This document shows positions 51,885-64,000 of a stretch of 64,000 bases of DNA, piece by piece. A program made the position numbers and the translations under genes. The stretch is from Linepithema humile (lineage: Eukaryota; Arthropoda; Insecta; Hymenoptera; Formicidae), in assembly GCF_040581485.1 (NCBI RefSeq), contig NC_090130.1:30977418-31041417 (forward strand), in the 5' to 3' direction. The notes under the pieces are model-generated. The model had not been told where the DNA came from and did no database searches. It saw only the letters and a program-made list of their open reading frames with translations. Position 1 is the first letter of the stretch; each line of letters begins with the position of its first letter.

Positions 51885-51919
51885 GCGACTGGTTATATCA
51901 TTATAGTATAACCAGTTGC
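51885..51919. repeat. Intronic hairpin
   Basis: GCGACTGGTTATA (51,885-51,897) pairs with TATAACCAGTTGC (51,907-51,919), 12 of 13 positions plus one G:U. A third related segment, AACCAGTATAAC (51,871-51,882), could compete for pairing with the left arm. Confidence 0.7.
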
Positions 51920-53338
51920 TTCTAACCGACGTGTATTTGCTCGTAGCCGGTCAGACGTGCCCGGATCTCCGTAGACCGGGGCTATCCATATCTGACATCC
52001 GACGAAACTGTAAACCGTAGAATAGAAGACCCGATTACATTTCACGTTGATCCCGAATCTCTGTCGGCAGTCAGCTGAAGTAGAAGCGAAATATCAACAT
52101 TCGAACGCATTCTATTCCCGGATTAACCCGATCGTATCTCTGTTTCCATCTTTGTTGCATATCGCATATACACACACATATATATACACGTACGCAGATT
52201 GTGCGATTATTATTATCATTAATTCAATAAACGCGCGGCATAACGAGCCCATTGATTACATGCAAATAAATGACAACGTTATCTTGGTGAATTAATAAAA
52301 CAATTCCAAGCGGAGAACTAGTAATTAAATCTATATGAAGTACAATTGCGATGTACTAGAAATCTGTCGTTACTGAAGACAATATCAAAGACGGCCTCTC
52401 CATTTATAGTCTACGCTCTAAGAGGGAATTTAAAAGTCAAATCAGAGAGGTGACTGACATCACAAGCGCGATTTCGTTTCACCGATGTTTTGTTTAAACA
52501 ATTCTACATTGAGTGATTGGAACATCGAGCGAGCTTTCATAGTTATTATTAAGCCCGACGTTTTATGCAGACCGATCTTTTATAAATGAAAAACGCGAAG
52601 TTTATGCTCTTTCTCTCGTAAAAGAAAAATTAAAATAACCGATTTCTTTTATAATAAAGATTAACAGTGTTTTCTTTGTTGGCAAAAGACGTAAATATGA
52701 AAGATATTAACTTTGTACTTGAAAAGCATGAAAATGATTGATGGTGCATTTGTTGTTAGAAAGCATGAAAATTATTAAGCCCTTTTCTTTCACTTTGAAA
52801 ACATGATGGCTCTTTTTGTCGACCGAATGTAAAACGATATTCTCGTACTATCGCGCGTATATATTAGACGAGAGTAATGACAGAGCCACGGCGTGATCAG
52901 GTATCCGGTTTTCTATTACCAGTCAGAGTATGGGCGCACGGTGTAACTTGCCGATGTGTATGCGTGCATTCGCCTGCTCGCTCGCGTGAAATCGCGAGAG
53001 CTCCTCGCTTCGGGATTCGGAATATTCTAAGGAAAATGCAAATACTGCTGGAAGTTTGGCCAAGGGGAATCGTGCGTGTCAATCCGTGTACGAGTGTGTG
53101 CCTGTGTGCGCCTGCCATGCATGTATACACGTCTGTCTGTGTACGTACACGCACACATCAGAGGATAGGCATCCCTCACATCTGTTTGTATTCCGCAGTC
53201 GGATGCCTGTGAGGAAATTGCGGCGTCTTCGGCAAAATCCGCGACGGCGTCACCGCGATTTCCGACGCCGACTCGCTTCCCTCCGCTTCCCCGCCCCCCC
53301 CTATTAAAGCCCGTGCGATCCGGCGATTGATGTTTCAG

Positions 53339-53524
53339 GTTGGTTGGGTGAAGGCGGACACGAAGGCGATCCAGGCGATACACGACCACGTGATCACGCA
53401 CAACCAGAGGGTATCCGTATCTCACAGCGATCACACCATGTGGAATCTTCACATCAAGGGCGTGCAGAAAGAAGACGGCGGTCTCTACATGTGTCAGATC
53501 AACACGGATCCCATGAAGAGTCAG
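53339..53524 (+). CDS. DIP/lachesin-like protein: exon for C-terminal half of Ig1
   Basis: 186 bp, 62 codons, entered and left in phase 0 (GATGTTTCAG|GTT ... CAG|GTATGT). It starts VGWVKADTKAIQAIHDHVIT, carrying the core tryptophan of the Ig fold. It then contains RVSVSHSDHTMWNLHIKGVQ and the canonical EDGGLYMC motif with the second Ig cysteine, followed by QINTDPMKSQ. The two cysteines are 61 residues apart, normal for a V-like Ig1. W-x-L-x-I and E-D-x-G-x-Y-M-C-Q-I-N-T are hallmark strings of DIP/lachesin/IgLON proteins. In DIPs the CC'C''FG face of Ig1 makes the Dpr contact, so this exon would carry much of the specificity. It is the most diagnostic exon in the window. Confidence 0.97.
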
Positions 53525-56500
53525 GTATGTGCCTCACTAAGCACCCGCGGATTCATACGAGTCGATGCATACGGATAGGAATGACTATCAATTCTCGTGC
53601 ATGTCTCACACGATGAGACTCGAGGGGGGGGATCGATTCAAAGTCAGTTCTTTCCTCGAACATCAATCCTGCAAATCTTTCTTTAAATTACTATTTTACT
53701 CCGTACATATGAATAAGTGTATATTGTTTATAAAAAAAATTCGACGCATTTCGATAAAGTAATTTCGAGTTGCGCAAACATTTTACAAAATATAAATTTG
53801 TAACATTTAAGACACAGATTTCCTTTAATAAATAATTCTCTTGTTATCGTTTCTTCATTTTTTCATCAGCGTAGCGTACGCCAAATTTCTGGCGAGATTT
53901 ATTTGAGATGCGTCGACTTTTTTCGCGAAGAGTACATGTACTTTTTAAAAATTATCCGACGAATTATGGTACACCGATTTATTCGCGATTTACGAGCCGC
54001 AGATGCATCGCGTGAATCAGCTGGTCCGGCCGAAAGTTTTTCCGGCGCACACCGTGCTTCAATTACGCCGTACGAAGTTTCCGCCGTTTATTCGAATCGA
54101 AAGCGACGTTCGTTTCGGGCGCGCGTCGCACCTTATATCCTCGTGGCCGTTAATACCGGCCAACGGGTAAATCTAACGAGGCGCAAGTTTCACGCGCGAT
54201 CGCGGACTTCGCCGGAAGTGACGACACCGCGGCGACACAGTGACGACGGAAGTATCGTTAGGAAGTTCCCGAGAGAGCGCTTCTAATAGCAGTTCGGCGA
54301 CGTTTTAGAAACGCGCGAAGCCGCGGAAGGTACGCGTGGAATTTACTTAGGTGCGAAAATGGTGGTCTATTCGCCGCTTCGAGCATTTTCGCTAGTTGCA
54401 TTCCTCCTTCGCTTATACGAAAATGGCACCGAAATCTTCAAAATAGTGCCGATTGCTTTAGAATGTTAAAAGAAACGATTTACTAAAGATATTCGCCCGC
54501 TAATGACGATAAAAATTTAAGAATTAAATTTAAGAAAGATTAAGGTTAAACATTTGTATTAAAATTTTACATATGAATAGAAAAAAAGTTCCAATATTTT
54601 CTTATTTTCGCTGCATTTACATTTTCTATTAATACTGATTTCGATACTTTGTCTTTCTCTCTCTCTCGATGTAGTAAGCTCGAATGCATATAGTTGTTGT
54701 TTGAAATTAGCCGTGGCAAACCGACAAACTCGGTGATATAACTAATTGGGACGATCCTATCGGTTATATTTAGGTCGATAAAGCGTGGAGACACGTACGT
54801 CAATGGTCGAAAGGTCACACAATTTTGGTGGAGTAAATTTGCCATTCGTATTATGAATATTTCATTGCATATTTTATTTGACAGTTATACATGTACATCT
54901 TACATAAATTTCCTATGAAGATTTAATGCAGCGCGATTTGACATAATTTATTTCATACATAGAACTTTATTTATAGTTAAGATGCTAAATTTATATTCAT
55001 TTAAATAAAGAAAATTAGGACATAATAGTTTTTAGTGAATTAAAAATAATACGTTCTACATATTCCTATTTTTAATTTTCGAATTTTTTATTCCCCATAT
55101 TCCAAACTATTGAACGCAAACGAAAATACAATAGGAATGTTTCCGTAATGAGAAAAACTGAAAGCTTTTGAAGCACATCTTCAAACATTTTCTCCAACAT
55201 GTTTTAAAAATATTAAAAACACAAAAAATAAATATCCAGTCATGCATAATGCGAAAAAAATTGTGCAGTAGATCTGAAATGAGTTATAAAACTATATCAA
55301 CTTTTATTTGACGAGGGTGAGATCGTAGAATAAAATACTTTTCGAAGTGATTTACCAGGATATTATTGCGGCGTACATTACCAATAAAACACGTCGCATA
55401 AAACGATGATAATATCTGTAAATAAATATTCTACGCTATACTCCACGCGACAATCGGCTTTAAGGGGATGCGACCTCTCTCGTGCTCTAGTCTGGACTTA
55501 ACTTTGTGAAAGATGACGGTTTTCCGATAGAGGCTTACCTCATAAAAGGGCCGCTAAATGTGAATCGTATCTTTAACGCTTTGCGCGTATTTTTAACACA
55601 AAAATAACAGATTTTTAATTCATGAAGGAAAAATTACCCTGCGTGCGTATTCATAATAAACTCAAACAAAATAAATGTAATCTTTACAAGAAAATTTTGC
55701 AAATTAATATTTACTATAAAAATATATATATATTTTTTTTTCTTATGCTTCTGTCTATTTATATAGGAATACTTTGATTAATTAAAATCGCTTTTTTATT
55801 AGCAAAAACTTGGATAATTTTTTAATATCAAATTTTTAACAATAATATACACATTTTTACTAGAGACAGGTAAAGCATTGATTGGTGTATTCAAGGTATT
55901 GCTGAGATAGCTGATCTTTTCTACGGCAAACACTGTGGAAATCGCTTGCGATAAGTTGCCAAACTGCGAAACAATTAATTGAACGACCCAATACCAATGA
56001 TGCCCGCATCGATAAAGTGCCAAGATGCGCCTGAGTTAATCGATAGTTGCTCAGTTACAATCGGACCGCTTCCCACTTGGCTCACGCAATTAATCATCCC
56101 GGCCTCAGTTTGCCAACTATCATTAACATAAGCCAACTGGCGTAACACGCGCGATCGTATTCACATTAGAACAGAGAGAAAATCAGATAGACCTTTCAAG
56201 AATTATAGTGCCTCATTAAGCCTTCATCCACCACATAAAGATTTCCTTTTTACAGAAAAAATTGTGCTTTTCGAATCACGTAACCACGAAATAATATCGC
56301 ATTTAAAAAGATATTCAAATTTCAGAAACTCAGGATTATATTGAATCATCAGCAGAGAGATATTAATCAGCCAGAAATTTCAAAACCACACGATCTACCA
56401 CAAACGTGGGTAATACAATAACTAACGATAAATGTAATCCTTGTTTAATAACATTATTGGTTTATCTGCATTAATGATAAACATCACGCTAATTATCGTA

Positions 56501-59500
56501 TTCATTACGTTTCTGATGAAACCTTCAGGCGATACGAACAATAGAGTGAGAGACAGGATGAAAGAGAAATAGAGAGACAGGAAGATGGGTAGAGAGCTAA
56601 CGCGCTCGCTACAGGAAGCAACAACAGTCGCTGCAAACCTCATTTACACACATCTCGATACTTTCCGCCGCCTATAATCGTCGTCGGCGACGCGCGATAG
56701 CAAACCGCAGAGGTATTACGCGCTCGCTGCCGCCTAGCTGCTGTGAGTATTAGCTGCCGCCGACATAACAATCTGCACAAGTATCAAAGACATTTTACCC
56801 TCTGCGTGCGCGCGGCTGACAGACCCGCGGCATACTTAACGATCCCGGCAACTTAACGAGCCGTCTTTGCCAGTTTGGAAACGCCGGCACCCATTTATGA
56901 ACACTGCTCCGAGTAGCGCTTAACCCCACCTTCCTCATGTTTACTCGCTATTCCAAGTTACGGTTGCGTATAGTTTTATCAGAAAAGAATGGGAATGTTA
57001 AGTCGCGTTTAACGACTATTATATGCGGCCGGTGTAACGATAAGGAAATGAAGCTCGTTTGCACCACGTAAAATTGATTTTTTTTATGTCAGATCGTTGT
57101 TGAAAAATGGCCAAGAAAGAAGTGAATAATCCCGATAATTGCGACCAAGTTCTCAAAATACGTACGCTCTTTAATACGCTGCTTAAATAACGCGTATTCT
57201 CTCTAAATACATGGCACTGCATAGTTAGACGCGTAAAAAAATGTCACTTTACGAGAACGCGAGATTTTTCTCACGGCGCGAAAGACGCTTAACGAGCCAC
57301 TTTAGTTAACGCGCGCGCCGGTCCCCACTCGTTTCACCGTTTCCGTTGTCTTACGGAAGACCAGAGTCGACCGCGGTTGTCTGGTTGCCTTGAAGTAACA
57401 CCTCGTCCGCCTCTTCCCGGGCAAAGTGATACGGGAGCGAGACGCCGCGCAGAAGTCGAGTCGAGATCTAATTTTCCGACGTTACGGATTGAATTCGCGC
57501 GAGCCCCGCCCTGCCAGCCGGAGTTTGCCTCTTCTCGCGAGGAAGAAAGCTGTAATCTTAAATAGTGCACGGAGCGTATCACACGACGGCTGCTAGAGAG
57601 GCAGGTGCCCTCCCATCGCGATTTCTCTTGTCGCTCTTGCTTGCTAAATAATGAACACTCTGCGAGTAACACCGATGAATACTCTGGCCAATTGTCCCAG
57701 AGAATCCATGATAAGGATAAATATAAAATAAAAATTTTATTTTCCCACAAAAATAAATCACAAAACGTACAAATAAAAAATTTATTTTTTGAAGCTAAAT
57801 TAGGTGACCAATGTGTCAGAGAAAAAAAAAAAACATACGATTCTTCGTTACGAAAATTTGGACGAGAATATTTTCCCGCATTTTATCCTTCAATTATAAT
57901 CTACTTTTGACTGATTTGCATCTTGTAATTATTGTTTTATTGTTTGTAAGTAATAATAATCTTGTTTTTTCTTATATATTACATGTTCCTTCTGTTCCGC
58001 GTTGCTTTTTACTATCTGAGACGGACACGGTTCGCCGCGAACGGTCGGACTGCGGAACAGTAATATGCCGGGGCATTCTTGGACAAATCCAATTGGAGAC
58101 AAAGTCAAAATACGAATCTTGCAGTTTGTACAAAATGCGCGAAAAATAACGACGCAGGATATATCATATTTTTTTCAATACTTTAGTATACATTTCATAC
58201 TCTGTTATTGGATATGTATTCTGTTATTGTTACATTATAACATATTTTTTCTCTCGAGCACGTACAATTTGACAAATTTTATGTCATATTTTTTTGTCTC
58301 ACTGTAGGATCGCTGAAAAACAACCGGTAAAAGAAAATGTAGTTCATGTAACAAAATCTTTTCTCCATAAAACGTAGCTCTTTCTCTCTCTATATATATT
58401 TCAGTTTATTTCCCCCTTCTTTGTTAATTCTAAGTGTGCATATATATCAGTAGTTAAACCACGACCGTCGTCCTCCGCAAAGGGTGCAGTCTCGCCCCCT
58501 CGTAACTATATTTCCTCGTTCATTGCCGAATATGGCGGCATCCTTCGCGTGTCGCTTATAATTCCGACTGCGTGTCTGATAAAATTTACGTGTACGTACA
58601 TATGTAGAGAGAGAGAGAGAGAAACGGCGGCTTGCGCGCGTCGGTTTGCGTCCCGTCTTTCTTGAAATTTCGCGTCACTTCTTCAAGGTTATCTACATAA
58701 TTCTAACGCGACGCGAACATACTGATTCAGATGAATAATTTAATCAACCTTGACGAAAATATCACGTGTTTCCTTATAGATGCTTCACGCTTCTTAAAAT
58801 AATTTAAAATAAACTACAAGTTTTATTCGCGCGTATCCGCTTATTGAAATTAACAATTAATTAAAATCTTGTTTACATTAAAACAGATAATTTTCTGAAG
58901 ATAAAATATACCATTATATATTTTTAAATTGTTTAATTAAGATTAATATTCATAATTTTCAGCATTCTTTATCGCTAACATGCAATGACTAATAGTATAA
59001 ACTTGAATTTAATTTCGTATTAATTAATATTGACGCAACTTAAAACGCAGCAATAATTTTTTTTAATCCAATGTATTCTCATATTTATGGTATTTTATAG
59101 ATATTTAAGAGAGTATGAATATTTGTTTTGTTTGGTTACACTACTAACTATTGGAAAACATTATGGCTTCTCAGTTATACTGTATACACAATTGTGTTGA
59201 GAGAAATTGCGCGCATACTTATGGGTTAATAATGATCCTGTGCCTCGAATCTGGCTAACGAGCGCGAATGGGTTTCAAACATGTTGTTTGCGAGTGCGTT
59301 TAGCCTCTGATACACTTTGCAGGTCAAAATGATCCTGCAGACTGTCCATAGTTTCGACATCACGTTTAGAATATTGATTTACCAGACTACTTAGCTTAAT
59401 TCTCAGAATTGTACGACTGACGCTTGTATTATATTTCAAATGCATTAATTACAACTTTTGAATAATTACTACAAATAAAAGAGTAATGTACAAAGCATCT

Positions 59501-61936
59501 ATGGAAAAGTTATTCGAAACTTTCCACGAATCAAGATAACACGGTGGCTCGAAAAAGAAAGAGAAAAAAAACGCGGAAAATAATAAGGCCGCAATTATCG
59601 CTGGCACCGGAAGCAGAGATTGACCCATCGACGTTGACACATTCATCCACTGAACTGCGGACCGATACAGTCATTCGCAGGCGCGTAATAATTAATTTAC
59701 GGCGAGCGGGTGTCGAGGAAGGAGAGTTTCATAATTCAGCGGCGACACGTACGAGTTTACGCGCACGGAGGCACGTGTCTCGTCGCGCTCGTCATCATCG
59801 CCGCGGTAGGCACGCAGTTTGCATTCGTCGGGGCTGTTTCTCGCCGCGGCATGCTGCAGCGGCGGCTTGCCAGACAACTCGGTTATAACGATTGAAGTTT
59901 CGTCGCGGCGTGGATTACATCCTCGTAATTGCGCGCGTCTTGCGAGGAGAGTGGCGGCGGTGGCGGCGTCGTCGTGTGGGACTTCCTTTAAATCGCGAAT
60001 GAAACGAGGAGAATCGAGGAGGAAACACGGCGGTGGATACGGAGAAGCGGAAAGGACGAGGGAAAGAGGTTCTTGCACTCGTATACTGATGTCTCGTGGC
60101 TTAACATACGACCACCGACAAAAGTCTTAATGTAGACGTTCAGAGTTGATCCTCCTCCTCGATTCCGGTGCACTATGCTCTGCCTGTCTCACTCGAGAAT
60201 TATAACGTGATAGCACCTCCGCGCGCTGATAAGCGTAGAGAATGCGTAGTTATTTTGCAAAACGCTTTGTTTTGCTGAATTATTTCGCACCTCGCGGGAA
60301 AGTGCGTCGTAAATCGAGCATTTTAATGGCATCAGGTGTTACGATTGACTCTGAACAACAAGCCACATTTACGTATAATATAATTTATAGTTTAAATTTC
60401 TAAAATCAAGAATTATCTTTCAAAGTAATGAAAATTGTAAATTTTATTTTTCGAGCATTCGGAAAATTTTATTACACGCAATTTTATTGATCATCAAAAA
60501 TTGCAATTGCTTAATGTTTCGTAACTTTTAGATCGGCAATTAAAATTCACCAATTTAAGCTTAAAATGCCAGGGAATTTTTAGCAATTTTATTTAAAAAA
60601 ATATACACACTCCTTTTCAAATATAATTATTATTTGTTGGAAAATAATAAATTTACAGCGGTGTATTTAGATGTCCGACACAAATCGGACGCAGAATTAA
60701 CAAATAGGTGAAGGCGTGTTACGTTCAATATAAAAACAATTTTTTTTATATTTAATTATTAGTAATTTAGATTTAAATATTAGTAATAAAATGAGTGAAT
60801 TGTTATATATTGACAGCTATAATTTTCAAACGCTCACGCATGCCACGTTACTAGGCATCGCGGTGTGCAATAATGATTGCGCCGACTGTTAGTTATGATG
60901 TTTGACGCTACTATTGCGCGCCGTTAATTAACGAATAACCCGGCACAATAACGACACACACCGGCAACGCCAGCAAGCTGCCGTAATATGTTACCAATGT
61001 CGGGCTAAGGTATATAGAGCAAGACACTTGAGATTTAGGATCACCCGTGTTATCCAACTGCCTTGTGGCTGTACCTTGCAGCTCACTAATTCACAAAGAG
61101 GGGGAAAAAAAAAAATGATGCACGACTAATAAAACTGCGAACAGCTTTGTATGCAGAATCGAATTTAATATGTTGGAATATCATGTTCTTTTCAAGCGCA
61201 ATTATTAAATTAATCTCTCAGGTGGTCAAGCGCGCTTTCGCATAGAAATACGCTTGTTTTCATTAATTCCGCGCTTTTATTTATGTTCGTCCGCCGCGAA
61301 TACACCTGGCTATTTCAAATACTGTCTCCATAGTCGCGCCATGTGCCGCGACGAGGGAAATAAAGCGTGCGTATATATCATCAGTTCTGATTCGCTTGCC
61401 GTTATCAACACCGCATGTCGGATGAGCCACATTCGCGACGCCGTATTATATTAATGGGAAAAAATACGCTTTTCGTTTGTATGCACGTATTACGGTTTTG
61501 CGGAAAAATAATTGAAATCAGAGGCATAATCAGACTCGTTGTACGCCCCATATTTTCTCTCAAGTCATTACCACAAAAGTTAATTCACATATATGTACAT
61601 GTTAATTAAAATTCGCGAAACCGGTCATGAAAAACTTGGCGTAGACGGGCCGCACGTATAGCAATATTCACATTTAAATAGTTCCGCTCGTATTATACGA
61701 AATTGTGAATTATTTGTCATAAAAAAATCGTAATGTATTATTCATGTAAGAGCAAATGTAAATTTTTCACTTGAGCGAAATGGGAACTTTTTAGGCACGG
61801 AAGAACAGAAATAATTCAGTTTTATCGCAAAATTAAAATAAAATGGCACCATTAATAAAATAATAGTGCATGAATTTGCTATTATTTGCAGAATCCCGTA
61901 AATTAATGCTAATCCTAAATCATCTGTTTTCTCCAG
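53525..61936 (+). other. Intron of the DIP-like gene, 8,412 bp
   Basis: It runs from GTATGTGCC to TTTTCTCCAG. No alternative coding exon is supported. CpG-rich patches occur at 53.9-54.3, 56.65-56.9, 57.25-57.6 and 59.6-60.2 kb and give Arg-rich chance frames on both strands. A short GA tract is at about 58,606-58,622. Confidence 0.88.
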
Positions 61937-62020
61937 ACAGGTATGCTGTCGATTGTTGAACCACCTGACTTCGATTCTGAAGCTACATCGAGCGACGTGA
62001 TGGTAGGCGAGGGCAATCAG
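61937..62020 (+). CDS. DIP/lachesin-like protein: Ig1-Ig2 linker exon
   Basis: 84 bp, 28 codons, phase 0 on both sides (TTCTCCAG|ACA ... CAG|GTAAAT). It encodes TGMLSIVEPPDF followed by DSEATSSDVMVGEGNQ. The last strand of Ig1 (TGMLSIVEPP), the proline linker PPDF and the SSDV-x-V-x-EG opening strand of Ig2 match the conserved Ig1-Ig2 junction of DIP proteins. A nearby AG at 61,939-61,940 (ACAG|GTATG) would change the phase and is not used in this model. The next exon, with the Ig2 cysteines, is not visible before base 64,000, so the gene is truncated by the window edge. The readable protein totals 149 residues from Met 41,042, or 159 from ATG 17,253. Confidence 0.93.
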
Positions 62021-64000
62021 GTAAATACTTTTTTTTCTTTATTTTACGTCATTATAATTTTTATGCCATTGGGTTATAAAAAAATCTTTAATTATTACGA
62101 ATTGCAATTTAATTGCGATCTAATAATTAAAAAAAAAACAAGTGTTATTTTTTACATTGCTGCTAACCTTTGAGATACGATGTCAACTTGGATCAAATGT
62201 CACTCGCAATCGACAATTAACTTTCAACTTAATCCCCGAAGCATCCGGCCGCGCGGGAAATAAATTTGCGAATAAATATGCCAGGAAGAAAGATGCACCA
62301 CGGCGCTTGACTAGGCCGGAGGTCGTTAAATAATTTACCCCGCGCAGAACCCGTCATGAATAAACGACGGTTTATTACTTACAAATGTGGGCTGATTTAC
62401 GTGTGTAGTAAATTATCAGGGCAACGTTATTCCACGTGATTCATGCCGGCGAAATCTATATCGGAGAATTGCGATACGCCACGAATGTAGCGGCTGAGCC
62501 CACAAATAACTTGCAACTTTAGCCATTCGTCGTCATTAACACCTTAAACATGGGATTGGTGTTACTAGCGAAAGTCTATGGATATCCAAATTAAAAATGT
62601 TACTAACTTTGAATATGAGTATATTTCTCGCCTTTTATCGATGCGCCTGCCTTCAGTTTATAAACTAACTGTCGTATTTATGAAGACACCGGCTATAATT
62701 TAAACTGACGTAAAAAGCAAACATAATGTCGCGATGCACTTCATAATATTATAAGCGATTTCGTAATTGCAACTTGCAACACCTGTTGCAAGAGATATTT
62801 CAACATTAAGGCGTCATATAAAACCGACCCATAATTATTATTAAACTTTCCATTATTAATAATTTCAATTATAGCTTTACAAAATTTTCAAAGTACATAT
62901 TTCAAAGCAGAAAGAAGTGCGTTATTCCGGTAATTACAATATGAAGGGAAAATAAAGTGATCTGTAATACATTTTAAGCCTAACTGCTCGTAAGCTCGTC
63001 CGTTCACTCTGACAATTCTTCGTGCATAATTGCGAGGACGCGATCACGCGTGTTACAGTCGACCTCGGCGTTCGCGCGCCGGATACTGTAAGTAAGCCAT
63101 CAGCGAAAATAAGTGACCTGTTGCTCACAATTCATATTCCGTGGCAGCCGTGCAATTTGCAGCCGTGCGTTTTTCCGCGCGCCTCGCCGCGAAGGTGTCG
63201 CTCGAGTAAAGAATATTGCGCTCCTCTCAGAATGTCTGACAGGGCGCTTTTACGAAGACGCGACAGTTCCGCCAGAGCGACCATCGTGGACCATTTTAAA
63301 CTTTGAAATTATACCGGGGCGCATTGCGAAGTCCTCCTATTCCCGCGGTTGGTATACTGAAAATTGTACTGCTGTCAGTTTGTGTAAGTTACTTTCTATC
63401 TCTTTCGACGAGATCGTCGGAACTTATGTCTAAATACCGTGTTATTTTTGCCGTAACGGCACTGTGTGTCTCCGATAGACACAGTTTATTTATTCGAAAA
63501 ATCCAGCAGTTACATTGCGTGTTTCTATTTTTTTTCGAAATGTAAAAATCATCATTAATTCATAAAATCTAATTCCTCGCTCGTTTCTGCATAAAAGTTT
63601 TTGCTACCGACATAAACTTATTAACATATTAGCGTATTAGCGCGTCAAGTTTAATCTTATTTAATATTTTTTATAAAACGCTATACACGCTGCATACGTT
63701 TTTCTTTCTCAGGCAAATATTAAAAAATAGAATATTAAAATGAATATTGCAGTGTGCAAAGTAATTTCAGTTAATTTGCTGAATAATTTTTGTTTCATAT
63801 CGAGTATAATTTTCTTTAATTTGATACTTTTAATGAATACAATATAGACTCGAAACATGATTGTCAGCCGTCGCGTTACGATCAGCCAAAAAAGTGTCGG
63901 AATGTCCGTTGTGACCGGCGTGGTGGATAAAGTTGATAAAAAATTTAAATTTTAATCGAGATTCGGCTTTATGAATCGTTTCCTGACGGTACCGGCAGTG
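62021..64000 (+). other. Partial intron of the DIP-like gene, runs off the window
   Basis: Begins with the donor GTAAATAC. A CpG-rich patch lies at 63.0-63.3 kb. I found no phase-0 exon encoding the expected Ig2 cysteine strand, so the intron is at least 1,980 bp. Confidence 0.8.

Larger units (their letters stand above)
50993..53338 (+). other. Intron of the DIP-like gene, 2,346 bp
   Basis: A GTAAGT donor and a GATTGATGTTTCAG acceptor bound it. It contains a 21-bp poly-A run (51,207-51,227), a hairpin at 51,885-51,919, and a C-rich stretch just upstream of the acceptor. No alternative exon seen. Confidence 0.9.

Noticed and set aside
57334..57750. 138-codon minus-strand frame in a CpG-rich intron patch
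   Set aside because: No known domain or splice context; the opposite strand is also open, as expected of GC-rich non-coding DNA.
59544..60130. Several Arg/His-rich frames on both strands
   Set aside because: They lie in a CpG-rich patch inside a well-bounded intron, with no splice sites in compatible phase.
63058..63086. Possible 29-bp microexon between TTACAG and GTAAGTAAG
   Set aside because: The DIP-like gene needs a phase-0 exon here, and 29 bp would shift the frame. The translation does not resemble the Ig2 strand.
1..64000. CRISPR arrays, phage, operons or bacterial-type systems
   Set aside because: Spliced exons, long introns and dispersed microsatellites indicate animal nuclear DNA; no regularly spaced repeats were seen.

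Overview
The window looks like insect nuclear DNA, most plausibly from a hymenopteran such as an ant. It is AT-rich but has many CpG-rich patches, many GA/CT microsatellites, and small exons separated by introns of several kilobases. I see no bacterial, viral, CRISPR, rRNA or tRNA feature. Most of the open reading frames on either strand are chance frames in intron or intergenic DNA.

The one gene I can identify with confidence lies on the + strand in the right-hand third. It encodes a secreted or membrane-attached immunoglobulin-superfamily protein of the insect Dpr-interacting protein (DIP)/lachesin-like group. Four exons are readable: 41,020-41,111 (signal peptide), 50,886-50,992 and 53,339-53,524 (together the whole first Ig domain), and 61,937-62,020 (the linker and the start of the second Ig domain). 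All junctions are GT-AG, and the reading frame continues across each of them. The remainder of Ig2, Ig3 and the C-terminal anchor must lie beyond base 64,000. A further 5' exon is proposed at 17,114-17,260. It has a strong acceptor and a perfect GTAAGT donor, and its ATG at 17,253 joins in frame to the signal-peptide exon across a 23.8-kb intron.

The left and central parts (1-41,019) are upstream or first-intron DNA. They contain a coding-looking two-exon segment on the minus strand (10,747-10,324), a possible minus-strand first exon with a perfect donor (23,756-23,640), and two weaker coding-like stretches (12.7-13.0 kb plus, 17.5-17.3 kb minus). None of these could be assigned to a known family. 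This DNA also holds a 93-bp near-loopless RNA-type hairpin at 6.1 kb, a 90-bp direct duplication flanking a CT microsatellite at 17.7-18.0 kb, an 89-bp MITE-like element at 33.7 kb, and a cluster of TGACG motifs ending in a perfect 26-bp palindrome at 39.7-39.8 kb.

If the 17.1-kb exon is right, the minus-strand exon at 23.7 kb lies antisense inside the DIP gene's first intron. The minus-strand gene at 10.5 kb would be a divergent upstream neighbour.
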